NCBI RefSeq assembly: GCF_035582795.1
Contig: NC_134365.1
Span: 80,705,635 to 80,769,634, forward strand
Source of the DNA: Mycteria americana
Lineage: Eukaryota > Chordata > Aves > Ciconiiformes > Ciconiidae
Reading direction: 5' to 3'
DNA: 64,000 nt
A program made the position numbers and the translations under genes. Positions 15,627 to 28,160 of the stretch are shown piece after piece. Under the pieces are notes generated by a model, which searched no databases, was not told the DNA's origin, and saw nothing but the letters and a program-made list of their open reading frames with translations. Every line of letters begins with the position of its first letter. Within the stretch, counting starts at the first letter, position 1.

Positions 15627-15765
15627 GAGAAAGACTCTCATCCTTGGAGATGCGCAAAAGCCGCCTGGACACAGTCCAGGACAACTGGCCCTAGGTGGCC
15701 CTGCTTGAGCAGGGGGGTTGGACCAGGTGACCTCCAGAGGTCCCTTCCAACCTCAACACCCAACA
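15627..15765 (+). mobile_element. CR1 3'-end fragment, sense, within the likely ETV6 3' UTR
   Basis: The order gagaaagactctcatccttg, gccgcctggacacagtccag, ctgcttgagcaggggggttg and tgacctccagaggtcccttc is the 3' terminal region of avian CR1. In intact copies it encodes the last residues of ORF2 and the short 3' UTR. The tail with the ATTCTGTGA-type repeat is missing or decayed. It is a short, 5'-truncated copy in the same orientation as ETV6. Confidence 0.9.
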
Positions 15766-16072
15766 AAGGATCTTCACACTGTGCAGTTAAGTGGGACCTT
15801 CATTGCCATCAGCTTGCTACAAGTCTGAACAAGCCACAAGCCAGTCAGGTAGGACACGCTGCAGTTCCACGGCAGAGCATTTTCTTGATTTAAGTTTGAA
15901 ACCTTTTGACTGCCTCTCCATCAAAAGAACACTACTGGGGCCCTTTCTGTGAACACTAAGGCGCTGCCACCCACCCCAGGATTCAAACTCCACGCATGCA
16001 TTCTCCAGATCTCTTTGTCAGACTGCAACCGTGTGCAAATCCAGAATGCATCAGTTCGAGGTCTTTTTTTTA

Positions 16073-16078
16073 AATAAA
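16073..16078 (+). terminator. ETV6: Distal poly(A) signal candidate AATAAA (first of two)
   Basis: An AATAAA following a run of T, about 4.0 kb after the stop, followed by a T- and GT-rich region (16085-16135) that could serve as a downstream element. Confidence 0.35.
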
Positions 16079-16241
16079 ATTCTAGTCTGTTTTTATTGAT
16101 GATGGCTTTTTGGTTTTTTAAGGTGTGGGGCTAAGGGACTGAATCAAATGAATGTAACAAAACAAAAACAAACAAAAAAGCCTATTCTCAGGGCCAGTGA
16201 GTTGCAAATAATTTTTAAAATGCCTGTAATTACATCATCTC

Positions 16242-16247
16242 AATAAA
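16242..16247 (+). terminator. ETV6: Distal poly(A) signal candidate AATAAA (best)
   Basis: An AATAAA in ctcaataaaaaaatttaat, followed about 30 bases later by a ttttgttggtgc GT-rich element. This is the most complete signal arrangement on the plus strand downstream of ETV6, and after it the sequence loses its AT-rich UTR character. Confidence 0.5.
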
Positions 16248-16265
16248 AAAATTTAATATAAAAGT

Positions 16266-18700
16266 GGGAATGCCAAATTTTGTTGGTGCAATCATTGCTA
16301 CAACGTCCTTTCTTTTTAAAAACTATGGTACCCAAGTATCTGCAGCACATAGCAGCTGTTTCCAATCAGGAAAAGAAACCTCCAGGCTTCCCATGCCCAA
16401 ACATGTATGAACAGTGCCTGGATCTTCCCTGGGAAGCGTTGTTCGGAAAAGTTAAGGCTGTCCCTTGGAGTATTTACCCCTGCCTGCCCTGAGAGATGAG
16501 CAGAGCACCCCACTAGTGCCTAGATGGGTGTACCTAGTTCTCCTTCCTTCTCTTGGAGAGGATATAGAAGCATAAATAAACCCAAAAATGAGGTGGTGTG
16601 ATGACCATTGTGTCTTTTTTATCCTGCTAAACAGGCCAGGTCAAGGAGTTTGAGAGCAAGAGGTTTTCCTGTAGTATTCATCTTGCAAACCAGTCTAGAA
16701 ACCCTGCTGCTAATATGCTGCCCTTCCAGAACTGGGGGACCTTATTTTCCTGTCTTCACGCCTAACCAGGCAAGGCACAGGGACGTCGGTGCCACCAGGT
16801 GCTGGGTGTTTAGGGGACAGCAAGGTGAGGCGGCACAAACTGCTCACTGCTGTCCATCACTCCCTGCAGCAGTCCTGGTCTCCTGCGGCGTGGGGTGACT
16901 GGTGCTTACAGCAGCGTGAGGCTCCTGGAGGGTTTCGTAACGTGCTGCTTCACATAGGTGCCACCAAACGCCATGGCGAACGCACCTGGTCAGCGGCACG
17001 CAGGCCGCATCTAGGGCTCTCCGGTGGGAGCGAGTCGTGGCAAGTTAAACCGTTTGGATCCCAGCTACGGCTCAGGATGACCCCACGATAATCTGGCTGA
17101 TCTGTGGGTTATCCACTCAGCTGCTCCTTGCTCAGTATTTATTCTTGGTTTTCTTTCACTGTTGTTTTTAAACCACAAGGCAAAGGAGTAAGCACGAAAC
17201 AAACCCCTCTCTGAACCAAGACCTCAAGCAAGAAGGAAACAAAAAGTGTGTTGCTCCATAATTCAGTCCCTTCAGGCCATTTCCCTTCGTTTTAGAAGAG
17301 GAAGTAGATGTATCCTACACCCTCTCACAGCTTTCTGTGCACCCTGAATAACAGCAAACACTGCAGGTTGAAGGCATACAGAGGAAGTTCTCAGCGGTTT
17401 TGGCTATCGCTCCAGTGAGGATTTGTCTCAGCTTAAGAACTAGTCTTGAGCCCAGAGAGACATTAGAGAACATCCTTTGGAGGCTGCAGGACAGAAGAGG
17501 CCCAGCGGTGCACGCCCAATACATCTTCCTCTCCCATCTTCAAAATTAATTCAGCTGTAAAGGAAAGCTACCAGGCCAACACGAGCGCGGGGATCATGGA
17601 TGACATACACATTTGCAGACTACGGCTACCACATGACGGTGCACGCTTCCTCCGTAACACTCCCCAGCGCTGACCAGGAGAGATTTTGCAAGGGTGTCAA
17701 AGAGGACCTCAATGACTGTCCATGCACCCCTAGGACTTACAGAGGCTGCCAGTGAAGTACTGACAGCAGCATTTTTTTAATTATGTAGAAACCCATTTTA
17801 AAGTAATACTTAGCAGAAAGGTTTTCACTTCTCCCAGATGAGACTCCACCTTTGAGGCACGAGCAAACAAGCACATGCTTTTTTCTCCTCAAAGACTTAC
17901 TCTGATTCAGACAATCCTGACTTCAGTTTGAAACCCAAGCAGCTTCCAGGCACTGCAGGAAGAGCCACCATTGAAAGGTGTGAGGGCACGAGGAGAGAGA
18001 GGATGCACTACCACCGTATGAAGCCAAAAAACAAGCGTGCTTCATTAATCACCTGAAAGAAAGGACTGGTGTGTCGGTGTAAATATTCTAATAGCACAGG
18101 ATGAGGTGGATCTACCGCATGTCAGCTCTCTCCATACTGGATTCCCATGCACCCAGGGATCTGCTGGCTACACTGGATTCACCCTGGGCACCAACTTGCC
18201 CAGCTCTGATGCAGACAGCAGCATTCCTTCTCACCCCATGCCCAGCAGAACTGGAAGTCATGCCAAATTTTACCCACCGGATAGGAGAAAGGTGCCCTAC
18301 TTCATGAGCTGCTTCAGAAGAAATGGCTGAATGCACGCTGCCATCCCGCCAGGCTCAGCAAGGAGGAGGAGCGGAGGGGGGAAGGAAAGGGATGAAGCCC
18401 AGTTCAAGCTTTCCCCTCACTGGACAGCCTCCTAAGAGCCCAAAAGAGAGTCGCGCAATGTTGGGAGGATGAGCTTCCCAGCACCTACTTCCAAAAGAGG
18501 CAAGGACATGAGGTGCCAAAAAATCAATGCCAGGGCAGCTACAACTCCAGCACAAAATATGACAGGACTGTGTCCACTGGTGAACAAAATCACATCAGTT
18601 TCTTCATTCTAGGTGTTCCTATGTGTTTTCCCCAACCAACTCAAAAATTATATGTCATTTTCCAGCCAAGGCAGAAAAAGAGGGGCAAGAGCCTGTCTTC
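16266..18700. other. Intergenic sequence without recognised features
   Basis: Unique-looking sequence on both strands. Another AATAAA is present at 16575-16580. I found no splice-framed exon, RNA gene or transposon. Open frames up to about 100 codons (for example 16608-17091, + strand) show no known motif. Confidence 0.6.
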
Positions 18701-18968
18701 ACAGAATCACAGAATTGTATAGGTTGGAAAAGACCTTTAAGATCATCGAGTCCAACCGTAAACCTAACACTACCAAGACCACCACTATACCATGTCCCTA
18801 AGCACCTCATCCAAACATCTTTTAAATACTTCCAGGGATGGTGACTCCACCACTTCCCTGGGCAGCCTCTTCCAATGCTTGATAACCCTTTCAGTGAAGT
18901 AAAATTTCCTAATATCCAGTCTAAACCTCCCCTGGTGCAACCTGAGGCCATTTCCTCTTGTCCTAATC
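18701..18968 (-). mobile_element. CR1 LINE 3' fragment, antisense
   Basis: It starts on the plus strand with acagaatcacagaattgt, the complement of the CR1 tail, and continues with the standard 3' region. The minus strand encodes [20 protein letters not shown] and [20 protein letters not shown], the C terminus of CR1 ORF2. The copy is 5'-truncated at about 18968, right after the block meaning '[11 protein letters not shown]'. It is one of the younger-looking copies in the window because long blocks read without frameshift. Confidence 0.95.
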
Positions 18969-19022
18969 TTGCCACCCTGTCCTGTCCTTGCCACCTTGTC
19001 CTGTCTTGCCACCCTCATCCCT
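18968..19022. repeat. Short tandem minisatellite, ~19-bp unit, three copies
   Basis: Units beginning cttgccaccctgtcctgtc at 18968, cttgccaccttgtcctgt at 18987 and cttgccaccctcatcc at 19005. The first unit is the 5'-truncation edge of the adjacent CR1, so the array appears to have grown from CR1 sequence. Confidence 0.85.
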
Positions 19023-19045
19023 CCAGTCCGCTCTTTCTTCACCTT

Positions 19046-20334
19046 GCTGCCTTAAGAAAAGGGGAGCGGGTTGTGGCTGCTCAGCAGCCAGCTGTCCCCT
19101 ACACAGAGAGACGTCAGTGTCCCATGCACAGCAGCGCGTGCCTTGCTGCTGAGCACGCGGGGACCTGCCCCACGCCAGCCCCCTCGCTCAGCCCGAGCTG
19201 GGGCCAATGGTGGCAACGTCACCAGTGAATGAAACAGCCTTCTTCCTCCTCCCCTGTGGCAGTAATGTTGTATCCCTGCTGTAACAGCCCTCATTTGCTC
19301 AAAAGGACAGCACTAACAGTGCTTAATGACTGTCTTCCACGGCTGATCGTCAAAAGGTGGGGAACCTGTTTGCTTATTGACCGGCTCTCCGCCCGCCATG
19401 TGCCCCTGGTTAGATTGCCCGCTGAAGGGTAAGGCTTAGGTTGTGTGTAATGGTTCACTCTGCAGGACATCAGTTTCTTCTTATGATTCTTGTCAGACTG
19501 AAGCAGGCTAAACATACAAATGGAAAAAAAAATAACCTGGCAATTGCTATAGAAAATTGGAGCAGTGCACACGTTTACTTCAATGTTGTCCATTTGTCAA
19601 CAAAAGTGAGTGCATGCATCTCTGCCATCTACTGAGGTAGAGCATCAATGTCTTCCAGCACAGGAACCAGGCTGAGACACCAGTTTAACACCAGGCAGAC
19701 CCTCTTTCTGTGACTGCACTGAGCTAGCTCCCACAAACTACAACCAACATTTAGGGGAAAAAAGAAAACACAGCGCCCTCCCATAAGACCATAGAGGTCG
19801 TTATGACCGATATGATCAGTTGTAAAACCTGCAGAGACACATCAATCTTTCTACCTCCTGCAAACACCTGTGCATAAAGTTTCTCAGCATCTCAAAGTAC
19901 TGGAGAACAGCCGCAACAGGAAGAACGATAACTGTTCAGGAATTAGAATTGATCTCCTGCCGCCTGATAAACACTGTTAGCCTGGGGTTGTTGACTTGAA
20001 GCCAAGCTCTGCTAAATGGACAAAGTTTTCAAGTCAACCCTTCCCGGTGTTTGACAAGGTAAAGGGAAGGAACTGGCGTGAAGACAGCTTGAACAAAGCA
20101 GGTATTGTTTCCCATGGGCTCCATAAAGATGTGAGGACATGACCCATCAGAAGAAAGTGAGGAGAAGAAGCAGATGAGTATGAAAGCTGAGGCAAGTAAA
20201 GAGTCAGTTCGGATGAACACAAAGATGAAAGCTGGGAGTGTTCACCACATGCCTTTGACTTTCCTTCCCAAGGGCAGGGCCAAGGTCAGTAACTTTCACT
20301 TGGCTAATGCATGCTTGCAGGATATGAACCAGTC
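19046..20334. other. Intergenic sequence without recognised features
   Basis: No coding exon, RNA gene or clear repeat recognised. A locally GC-rich part lies at 19060-19220. A stretch near 19785-19930 is faintly reminiscent of old sauropsid LINE sequence but is too diverged to call. Confidence 0.5.
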
Positions 20335-20560
20335 TCAATTCAAAGACCTGCAGAATGAGGACTCCACCTCCTCTGTACCAAAGGTTAATCATCCCCTGCA
20401 TTAAAATCTGTCTGTTCCTTTCCGTTTAACTGTATCTTAATTCCACGTCCAATCATTAGCTCTCATTATGCTTTTCTTCACTAAATTCCTGTAAACTGTA
20501 GTATTCCCACCCGTACACGAAGATCCTTACTGACTGCAATCAGTGCAACTCGTACTCTTG
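20335..20560 (-). mobile_element. Ancient CR1/L3-like LINE fragment, antisense
   Basis: The plus strand shows, in order, aatgaggactccacctcctc, ttaatcatcccctgc, tatgcttttcttcactaaat, cctgtaaactgtagtattcc and agatccttactgactgcaatca. These blocks follow the order of the 3' region of old amniote CR1 copies (antisense), namely the parts encoding the 'RLLRGDLI' and 'LFSL.KRRL' ends of ORF2. No open frame survives. The identification is by remembered block order, not by alignment. Confidence 0.55.
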
Positions 20561-22741
20561 TTTGGTTTTTTTTTTTCCCAACTAAATAAGGGAGCAGATA
20601 AGAGGAATAAATTCAGCTAAGAACTCAAGGGAGGAACTGAAGCTCCATGGCACAACAGCTTCCTGGAGGGGCTGCTCTCGGCTCGCGGGGCTGCAGGACA
20701 CAGCCACCCTTGTTTCTTGGGGTGCTGTCTGGTGCTCCTGCAGGAAAGGCTCCAGAGAGCACGTCAGTCTCTTGGGAACTGGCTGATGTGGAACAGAAAG
20801 GGGAAAGGGAGAAAACCACATCGAGGTGCCATTTTGGTCCCATGAGAGCCCAGGTAACCCAACAACGATGTGTCTTCCAAACCTCCAGCTAGGTGGGTTT
20901 TCCCCACACCTGGGAACAACCCTGGGGAGATTGCCTGCAAATGCAGTAACAAATACATCAGCAAAAGAGGCTGCCTGCTTCCTTATTTATTTTCAAAATG
21001 TTCTTAGTGTTGGTGAATGCTCTTGAGAACATGCTGTCTCACAGACAAAGGTTTCTTCCTCTTCACATTCCTCCTCACATCCCAGTTCGCTCCTAAAAAT
21101 TCAGTGGAATCAGCAAGCAGGAATAATTAACAGGCAACCAAACTTCACATGGCCAGGATTTCACCCAGCATTCAATTCACACAGTCCAACCCACTGCTGA
21201 AATTTCCTCAACATTACCCAGAACAGGAGGAAAACGGGCCAGACAGATCCGCCATTCCAGCGCTAAAAATTTAATGCACGAAGTGACACCTTTGGTGTGC
21301 TAAAGCCAATGGAAATTAGGGCTGTGCAATACAGGGATCTGAGCGGTGTCCACAGAAAATATCCTACCCAGGAAAAATTGAGGGTTTGCTACAAAAATAA
21401 AACTTAACCTCCACAACAACCTCCTCAACCGAGCCAATTCCCACCCTGGAGTGAAAAACATAACAATTTGTTTTGATGGTACTGCGCAGAGACCTGGATT
21501 CAGTGCCGACATCCATCAGCTCCCAACACAGATGAACTGACAGCACAAAATCACCCTCAGACCCAATTATCAAGGACTTACGTGTCCAGGGTTGTCAAGT
21601 CATGTGTTTTCCGATTAGAAGAGTTTCATTAGAAATGTTTTCACACCAAAGGATAAGTCTGGTGTGCAAAAAAGAAAAGCTTCATAAAATTAAGCCAAGT
21701 CCATCTCAAGACATAAGAACACACAGCCCAATTTCCAAAAGGACTGATTAATCCCATTTTCACTGAAGTCAACAGAAATTTGGAATTTCATTTGGAAACT
21801 GGACTGCCCCTTTAGGCTCCTACATCCACTGATTCTTCATTTGTGCACATTATTAAGGGTACCTTGCATTGCTCTTTCTAAATGCCTCAGACCTAGTAGC
21901 TTTGCAGAGTTTTCCTTGCCTAACGTCAAGGCCCTGCCACGTCTGCATGCTCAGACAGCCTCTGCTGCAGTCTTTGCAGGAGCCAGGCTTGGGAAGCGGT
22001 GCTCAGCAGTGGACAAGGGATTGGGTAAGCGACTCCCCTTGGAAAACCTCAGCACAAGGGCTGGTCTCCACAGAAGGAGGACAGGAGCAAACCACAAGTG
22101 CCACCCAAGATACCCAAAACATCTGCACAGGCCTGGTGGGACATGCTGGAGACGTGCATCCTTCTGGTTTCACAAATGCTTCTGGTTTGGGAAGCGCAGG
22201 TGACAAAGACACACTAGCAAGGGAGGATAAAGCCACCCTTTTACCTTCATGATAGGTGACCCAGTAGAGATGTTTTTAGGTGATGTTTGAGAGAAGAAAT
22301 GGTAAGCTGCCTTGGGATGAACTTGGCTCTCATGCTGCAGACCATCAGCAAACGGGTTGGGGGTCCCCTAAGTGCATCATCTGTGGCCGAAGCGGACGTA
22401 CGCAGCATGGGAAGGGACGGAGAGACGCCCAGTCCCTGCTGAAAAGCAAACAACAGAGCACGGCTACGGGTGTGAGACGCCAATTGGAAAAGGGTAAATA
22501 TTTATCCAAGAGAATTTTAGAAAGAAGGAAACATTTTTCATTTAGTTGTAAGTCTTTCAGGAAATTATTCATTTTTCCAATGAAAACATTTTCTTTAAAT
22601 TCAAAACAACTGTTTTTCTCCCAGCTTTTGTTTACAAAAGAAGGAAGAGTTTCAGATCTGCCCTTTTTCATCCGTCCTCCATGAAACGTCAACCAAGCCT
22701 CACGTCTTGGGTTGAGAAGTCATTCTTCAGAAAGAAAAGAA

Positions 22742-22752
22742 GGGGGGGGGGG
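22742..22752. repeat. Poly-G tract (11 G)
   Basis: Eleven uninterrupted G followed by an A-rich stretch. The length may be unreliable in the assembly. Confidence 0.9.
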
Positions 22753-24444
22753 AAAAAAGCATTGTGAGGCTTTGCTGAGCAGCTGTAGCTGCCGCTGCGG
22801 AGAGGAGGGCAGAGAGGTCCTGCTCTCTCCACCTGTTGGAGATGGGCACGAGGTTATTTGTAATGAGCTCGTTAGAGCTAAAGGCTGACTGCCAGGAAAG
22901 CAGAGGGGAAAAACAATTGATTCACCTCTTCAAGAGCCATTTAAGCAGTCCTAGTCAGAAAATGAGCATCTTCCGTCTCTAGTTCACTCCTACTTTTTCC
23001 ACTTTGATACTTTTTATTTCAGACAGATGCCTCTTGTGGGTTCCAGCCACATGGGGTCTGTATGCAATGAGTGAGCAATTTCCAGTCCACAAAATAACTG
23101 TCCTGTCATCTTTTGCTCTTTTATCTCCCATTTCATAGCAGCGTTGCCAGCATCCCTAGGAAGCCACAAAAAAAATTCACAGGCCTTGTGCTATGACTGA
23201 GGGCCAGTAAGCTGGTCTGTCATTAAGCCCAGATTCCCCAAGGAGTTCGTTCCTCAGAGGTGACATCTGCCCCTATCCCCCACTGGGACTCAAACCAAGA
23301 GGTGTTACATCCAGCTTCACAGATTATCTCAGCTGTTTTAGGAATAACATGACCAATCAAGACAAACTATTTGGTTGTACTTTAAATCTCATTAATTCTG
23401 AAAAAAAACCAAAATTGAACATAAATCATGGGCCATGGACACAGGAACTGTTCCTGAGCGTGTAGGCCACCTTTTGCATCCGTGAAAATTAACAGCGTCT
23501 TAACAGGCAACCAAGTTGAGAACGTATCATGGTAAATCCATCCAAATACAGAACGGATGTGCCTGTGTGGGAAAGAAGAGGTGTCAGCCCACCGGCAAGC
23601 ACGAGTTGTTGCAAAGCAGCAGGAGACAACACACTGCTTCCAGGAGCAGCTGCAGGAACAAGAGGCATACGCAGCTGCAACTGAGGCTAACGGGGGAGAA
23701 AAAGGACAAAAATACGGTAGAGAACCAGCTTCCCAGCTCTGACTGCTCCTATGACCCGTCCTCTGGAGCAGCCAGCGTAACCTGGCTTACCCTAATTGAC
23801 AGCAAGGAGCCTCTCTCCCACATCTTCAGCCACAAGTGTTAGTCTGGTAAACCCAGGTCCTCCCACGTGTTCCCGCCACCCTCCCGGTGCCAGCACCAGC
23901 CCTTTGGCAGCCACCCTGCAAACTGACCTAGGCGAAAATAACCTGGACAGAAAGAAGAGGCTGGTTTTCAGCCACTTCAGCTCCACGATCTGACTCACCG
24001 CCTGACTGCGCAAACAGCAATGCTGCTGCACGATGGACAGCGGGAACGTGCATTCACAAAGCGGGAGAGGAGAAGACTTCAGTCTGCTTGAAGCAATTGG
24101 GAAACCAAAGCCCAGCTAGATCCCCACCTGGGCCAGCTCTCTGTAGCCATCTGCTTCCCGTGGAACTCCATGCTGCCATTTTCCTTGTGTTTTCTGTTAT
24201 CTAACCACCCAACGCAGCTCCACAGCAATTCCCTTACGAGCAAACCAGGCTGGAAAACTGAATTCCTGGGGCATGGCATGGTCTTTGCACACTGCAGAAC
24301 AGCAAAGCCGCAGATAGCGGCTGTCCTGCTATCTGAGCAGGTGCAGGCAGCTGGCTGATGTGCTTCAAAAGAGCTTGTATGTGCACAGCTCTCTGACGCT
24401 TTCAACTGCAGCCCTCACCGTTTATTTTCTCCTTTTCAGTTATG

Positions 24445-24457
24445 CCCCCCCCCCCCC
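24445..24457. repeat. Poly-C tract (13 C)
   Basis: Thirteen uninterrupted C preceded by a pyrimidine-rich stretch. The exact length may be unreliable. Confidence 0.9.
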
Positions 24458-27000
24458 AATTGTTCTTTGCAGCCATCTGAGAGCGGCCAACAAACCTAAC
24501 AGGCCTGCTTCAAAAGAGCCTATAGCTCCTCTGTCCAGCGGTTAATGCCTTTCGTGGCCGGGCAGAAGAACGCGACTGGGGCAGAGGAACACCAAAGACA
24601 CAAGCAGCAGCACGGGGCACTCCCGTGGTTAGTACGGGAAGCCCCAGTTCCCACGGCCAGACCCTGCTGTCTTTCAAAGGCGCTGCCCCTTTACTCACCA
24701 GGGAGCACCACACCTCCCCAGACGACACTGTTGCCCTCCACCAGTGGTCTCCTGTGGCAAGACCACCCTACGTGTAGGCTTTAGAGAGAAGCCCCATCTT
24801 TTTCAAGATAAAAATCTGCCAGAAAGAGAGTTCACTTCAGTACAAGTTACATCTGATTATCCAAAACACATCACAGTCTCCCGGCTGCTTCCTTGGCACT
24901 GCAACGCGCACTTCCAGCACCCTCCATAAACCAGCCCTTTCGTCTTGGAAAAGGAGTTGGCCACAGAAGTAACCACCTCCACACAAGATTGCTGTAATTC
25001 CCAGGCTCTGAAATCCCCAGGATATTCACTTGCCAGCTACCACCACTATTTTGATATTCACAGCCTCAGTGAAGATGAGCTGGGGGAAGATGATGGGTGC
25101 TGCAAGCTAGACGGGCGTTGCTCTGCTCACAGAGGTAGGAGGTACTTTCCTAATGTCCCCAATTGCCCCTGAGCAATTCCCCCTCCCCTTAAACCCTTCC
25201 TTTGCTGCGTGGTGAAGTCCAAGAAAAACACTGAGGGGATTTTGGGGGGGTCAGTTTTGTCTTTTAGCATCATGTGAGGAGCTCCCGTTGCCACAACCTC
25301 ATGTGGCAGCTGCCTCCAGAAATCCCCTAAGAAATCCCCACTTGCTCGTGCGGGCAGCACGCGGGTAGCAGAGCCACACCACGCCGAGACCTTTGGCCTG
25401 AGCACTTCTTCTGGTAGGCGCCCCAGCACCTCCTGGATTTGACTTAGTCAAGCACATGATGAATCACTTTGCCAAGCCAACAACAAAACCAAATAGTCCT
25501 GGCTCCTGGTCCCTCCTCTCTGTTTCTTCCCCTCAACGTATCACGTTCATTAATTTAATTTAACCCTGCAGGCTGCTTAGGTTTTTTTTGCACCTTTGCA
25601 CAGATATTACACTAGGTGTGCAGACCTTTGCTTGCATTTATAGTCGACAACTTCAGCCTCCTCTTCTGAGCCCTACAGAAAAGCAGCAATGCTTGCCAAA
25701 GACAAATTGTTTTCGTTCTCTTCCCTCTCCCTACAAGGAGGTGAGAAGGATATTGCAATAGGTGTTGTACTCCCCACCCACATTTTTTTTCTCACTGCCA
25801 AACAGATTGCATCAGGAACAATTAGAAAATTTTTCTTTGTGTGGGCCCTTAGACTATATATAATATGCAGAAACATTTTTCTTCTTAAAAAACAAACAAA
25901 ATAAAAACCCCCTCCCGCATGATCTTTGGACCAGCTTTCAGGGAACTGGTTCAGCTGATAAGGTGAGGAACCCTACTAGTGGGATAGCTACAGCCACAGA
26001 TGCAGAGCTGATCTCCCAGCCTTAGGAAGGGAGAAAAGAATGCCTAGGAGCTGTTTAGTCCATCGAGGAGACAAAGATACAAGGAGAAAGAGCTTTTTGA
26101 ATGTTACAGCTGCACGCACTCACCGCAGAAGGAGATTGAGGAAAATATAGCCTAGGTCTGCAACAACTTCTGCTTCTGCCAACACTGGCATGTTGTTCCC
26201 CAAAGCACCTTCCAAGGAAGCAGGACCCTATAACTCAGTGTGATAAACTGGCACAGCAAGGATGAAACCAGATTGACATTCATCAAACACTTGACCCAAG
26301 ACGGGAACTGCAACATCCATTAGCACCATTGCACGCCAAAGCACACACTCGGCAGACGTCAGCGTGAGAGCCCAGCTAAGATCACTGCGCGGCGCTTACC
26401 AGACAGACTGAAAGCAGTCAGTGACAGTTCATATCCAGACGTTCAGCAACATCCTCGGCTAGAAGAGGTGCTTCATCTGCGATCTGAGCTGTGTCTTGGG
26501 GTCTATGGTCCAGACAAAGAAGAGTGCATGCATAATCCTCCGTAAGCAGTTGCAGCATATATTTCAAACAGTAGCTTAACTTTGTTTCATGCAGTCACTC
26601 TTTAATGCTGGTTAGTACTCGGACCTGTCCCACACACCTATACAGAGCATACGCGAGCTCCCACTGCCACCCTGTCCACACACAGCAGAACTTCACAGGA
26701 GTTTCAGTTACCAGTAGCTGAACTGCAGGGCTGGAAGTTCGTACTCTTGGGGTCTCACTGGAGTCAGTGACTCCAGCGGCATGGGGCCGTGGGCTGGGTG
26801 CGGACTGCCAGGGACTGCAAGGGGAGTGGGATGCATTGGCTAGGTCCAGCTGGAGGTGAGGCCAGAGAGGCAACGTCTAGCCCCACCTCTGCGTCCAGGA
26901 CCCCCCAGGAGATTAGCATCTGGTGTCCTGACCGAAGTCAGGTTTTGTTCAGGATCAAATACGTGCGGGATCTTTGTTCCAGAGCTACAGCTGTGATGAG

Positions 27001-28160
27001 GCGAAGCGGAGCAGGGCAGAAGCCCTCCCTTGCTGCTCATGCGCCTCCACCTCCAGCCCCAGCCGAGGGCTGAGCCCAGCAGCGGCGGCGGTGGCTCCAG
27101 CGAGCAGCAGACACCCATCTATCACAGTGGGTTATCGCTTTCTTTCCTCTGACACAAAGTAAAACTCCCCACCTTGCTGCTAGCAACCCTAACCACATCA
27201 CAAACAAGGAGGAATCTACAGAAGTATTCAAAACATCTGGATGTTGTGCCACCACGGCAATTAAATCCACGCTCACTTTCTCACACAGTGCCTGGAGGGA
27301 AACCGACTGCACGGAGGGGCAGAGGAGGACATGCTGTGGTAATCTTGGCTTCCTCGTAGCCCAGCTCCGTGTTGCAACCTCTGAAACCATCCTTAGCGGC
27401 AGGCCTTGCCCCAGGAGCCCGGTCCACCCTCTCCGGGGTGGGCTCCCTCTCTTTGGAGGACAAGCCATGCCAGAAACGGCTCTGCGCCCATGAGGGACTG
27501 CGATGCCCGGGGCTGCCTCTCCTCACTCCCGCCTTTAGCTGCTTTTTTGGAGCCGAGGCAGAGCAGCAGCTGAGCAGGGCTGGGGAAGGGGCACGGGAAC
27601 GTCCTCCTGGGCACGGCCAGCAGGTTCGTGCTTTAAGAGAGGGCTGTGCCATGCCAGGCTCTTCTTCCCTGCCCGGCTGAGCCCCCTGCTCCAGAGCTGT
27701 GGCTGCTGCCTCGAGGAGGCGCGGGCAGGCATCCCACCCTGGGTGAGCGAGGACAGCAGTGCAGCTGAGGTGCTTCAAGCACTCTCCCCCTTGCAGCCTG
27801 CCAGAACAAGTCCGTCGGCTTCCGCAGAGCGGGGCTCTCCCAGCCGCCCTGCCTGGGGGCCATGGGGTACCTACATGCCAATGGCACCCCCCATGGAAAG
27901 TTTCTCATGGATCTTGTTTCCATCAGAAAAAAGTGAGGTTGCCACAGTGCGACCGCTCTGCAGCAGTGCCTCGACTTCGGTGGCATCTTAGAGGGTGCGA
28001 GGTGGGTTTCCGCCAGCCCTTTGGGCAGCCCAGGTGCTGCCTGGGTCCCTGCTGCTTGCGCTGCCTGCAAGTGCGGCGTGGCTGGCCCGAGGGAGCAGCT
28101 GGGCTGTCTGATGCCCAGGCTTTCCAACCCGCACGCTGCAGGCTCCTGCCTTGAACCAGC
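27001..28160. other. GC-rich intergenic block
   Basis: This segment is noticeably richer in G and C than its surroundings, with scattered CpG but no dense CpG core. GC content lowers stop codon frequency, so long open frames appear on both strands (up to 217 codons at 27633-28286, minus). Their translations are rich in Ala, Gly, Pro, Arg and Ser, change character between frames and show no known domain, so I treat them as compositional artefacts. It could be a decayed CpG island or a regulatory element. Confidence 0.4.

Larger units (their letters stand above)
12060..16265 (+). other. ETV6: Likely ETV6 3' UTR (end uncertain)
   Basis: The sequence after the stop is AT-rich with long T tracts, no splice-framed exons, and several AATAAA hexamers. 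Mammalian ETV6 mRNAs have a 3' UTR of several kilobases, which fits use of the distal signal at 16242. The assignment to 16265 is inferred from that signal and the GT-rich stretch just after it. A shorter message ending soon after 12383 is equally possible and could coexist. The segment includes an AT repeat and a CR1 fragment, listed separately. Confidence 0.5.
20561..27000. other. Intergenic sequence, no recognised gene
   Basis: I saw no convincing exon on either strand. Homopolymer tracts at 22742 and 24445 are listed separately. A stretch at 22500-22640 (repeated aacatttttc/tttttccaatg-type blocks) could be an old degenerate repeat. An acidic open stretch near 25057-25131 ends at a possible splice donor and is discussed as a weak finding. 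Confidence 0.5.
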
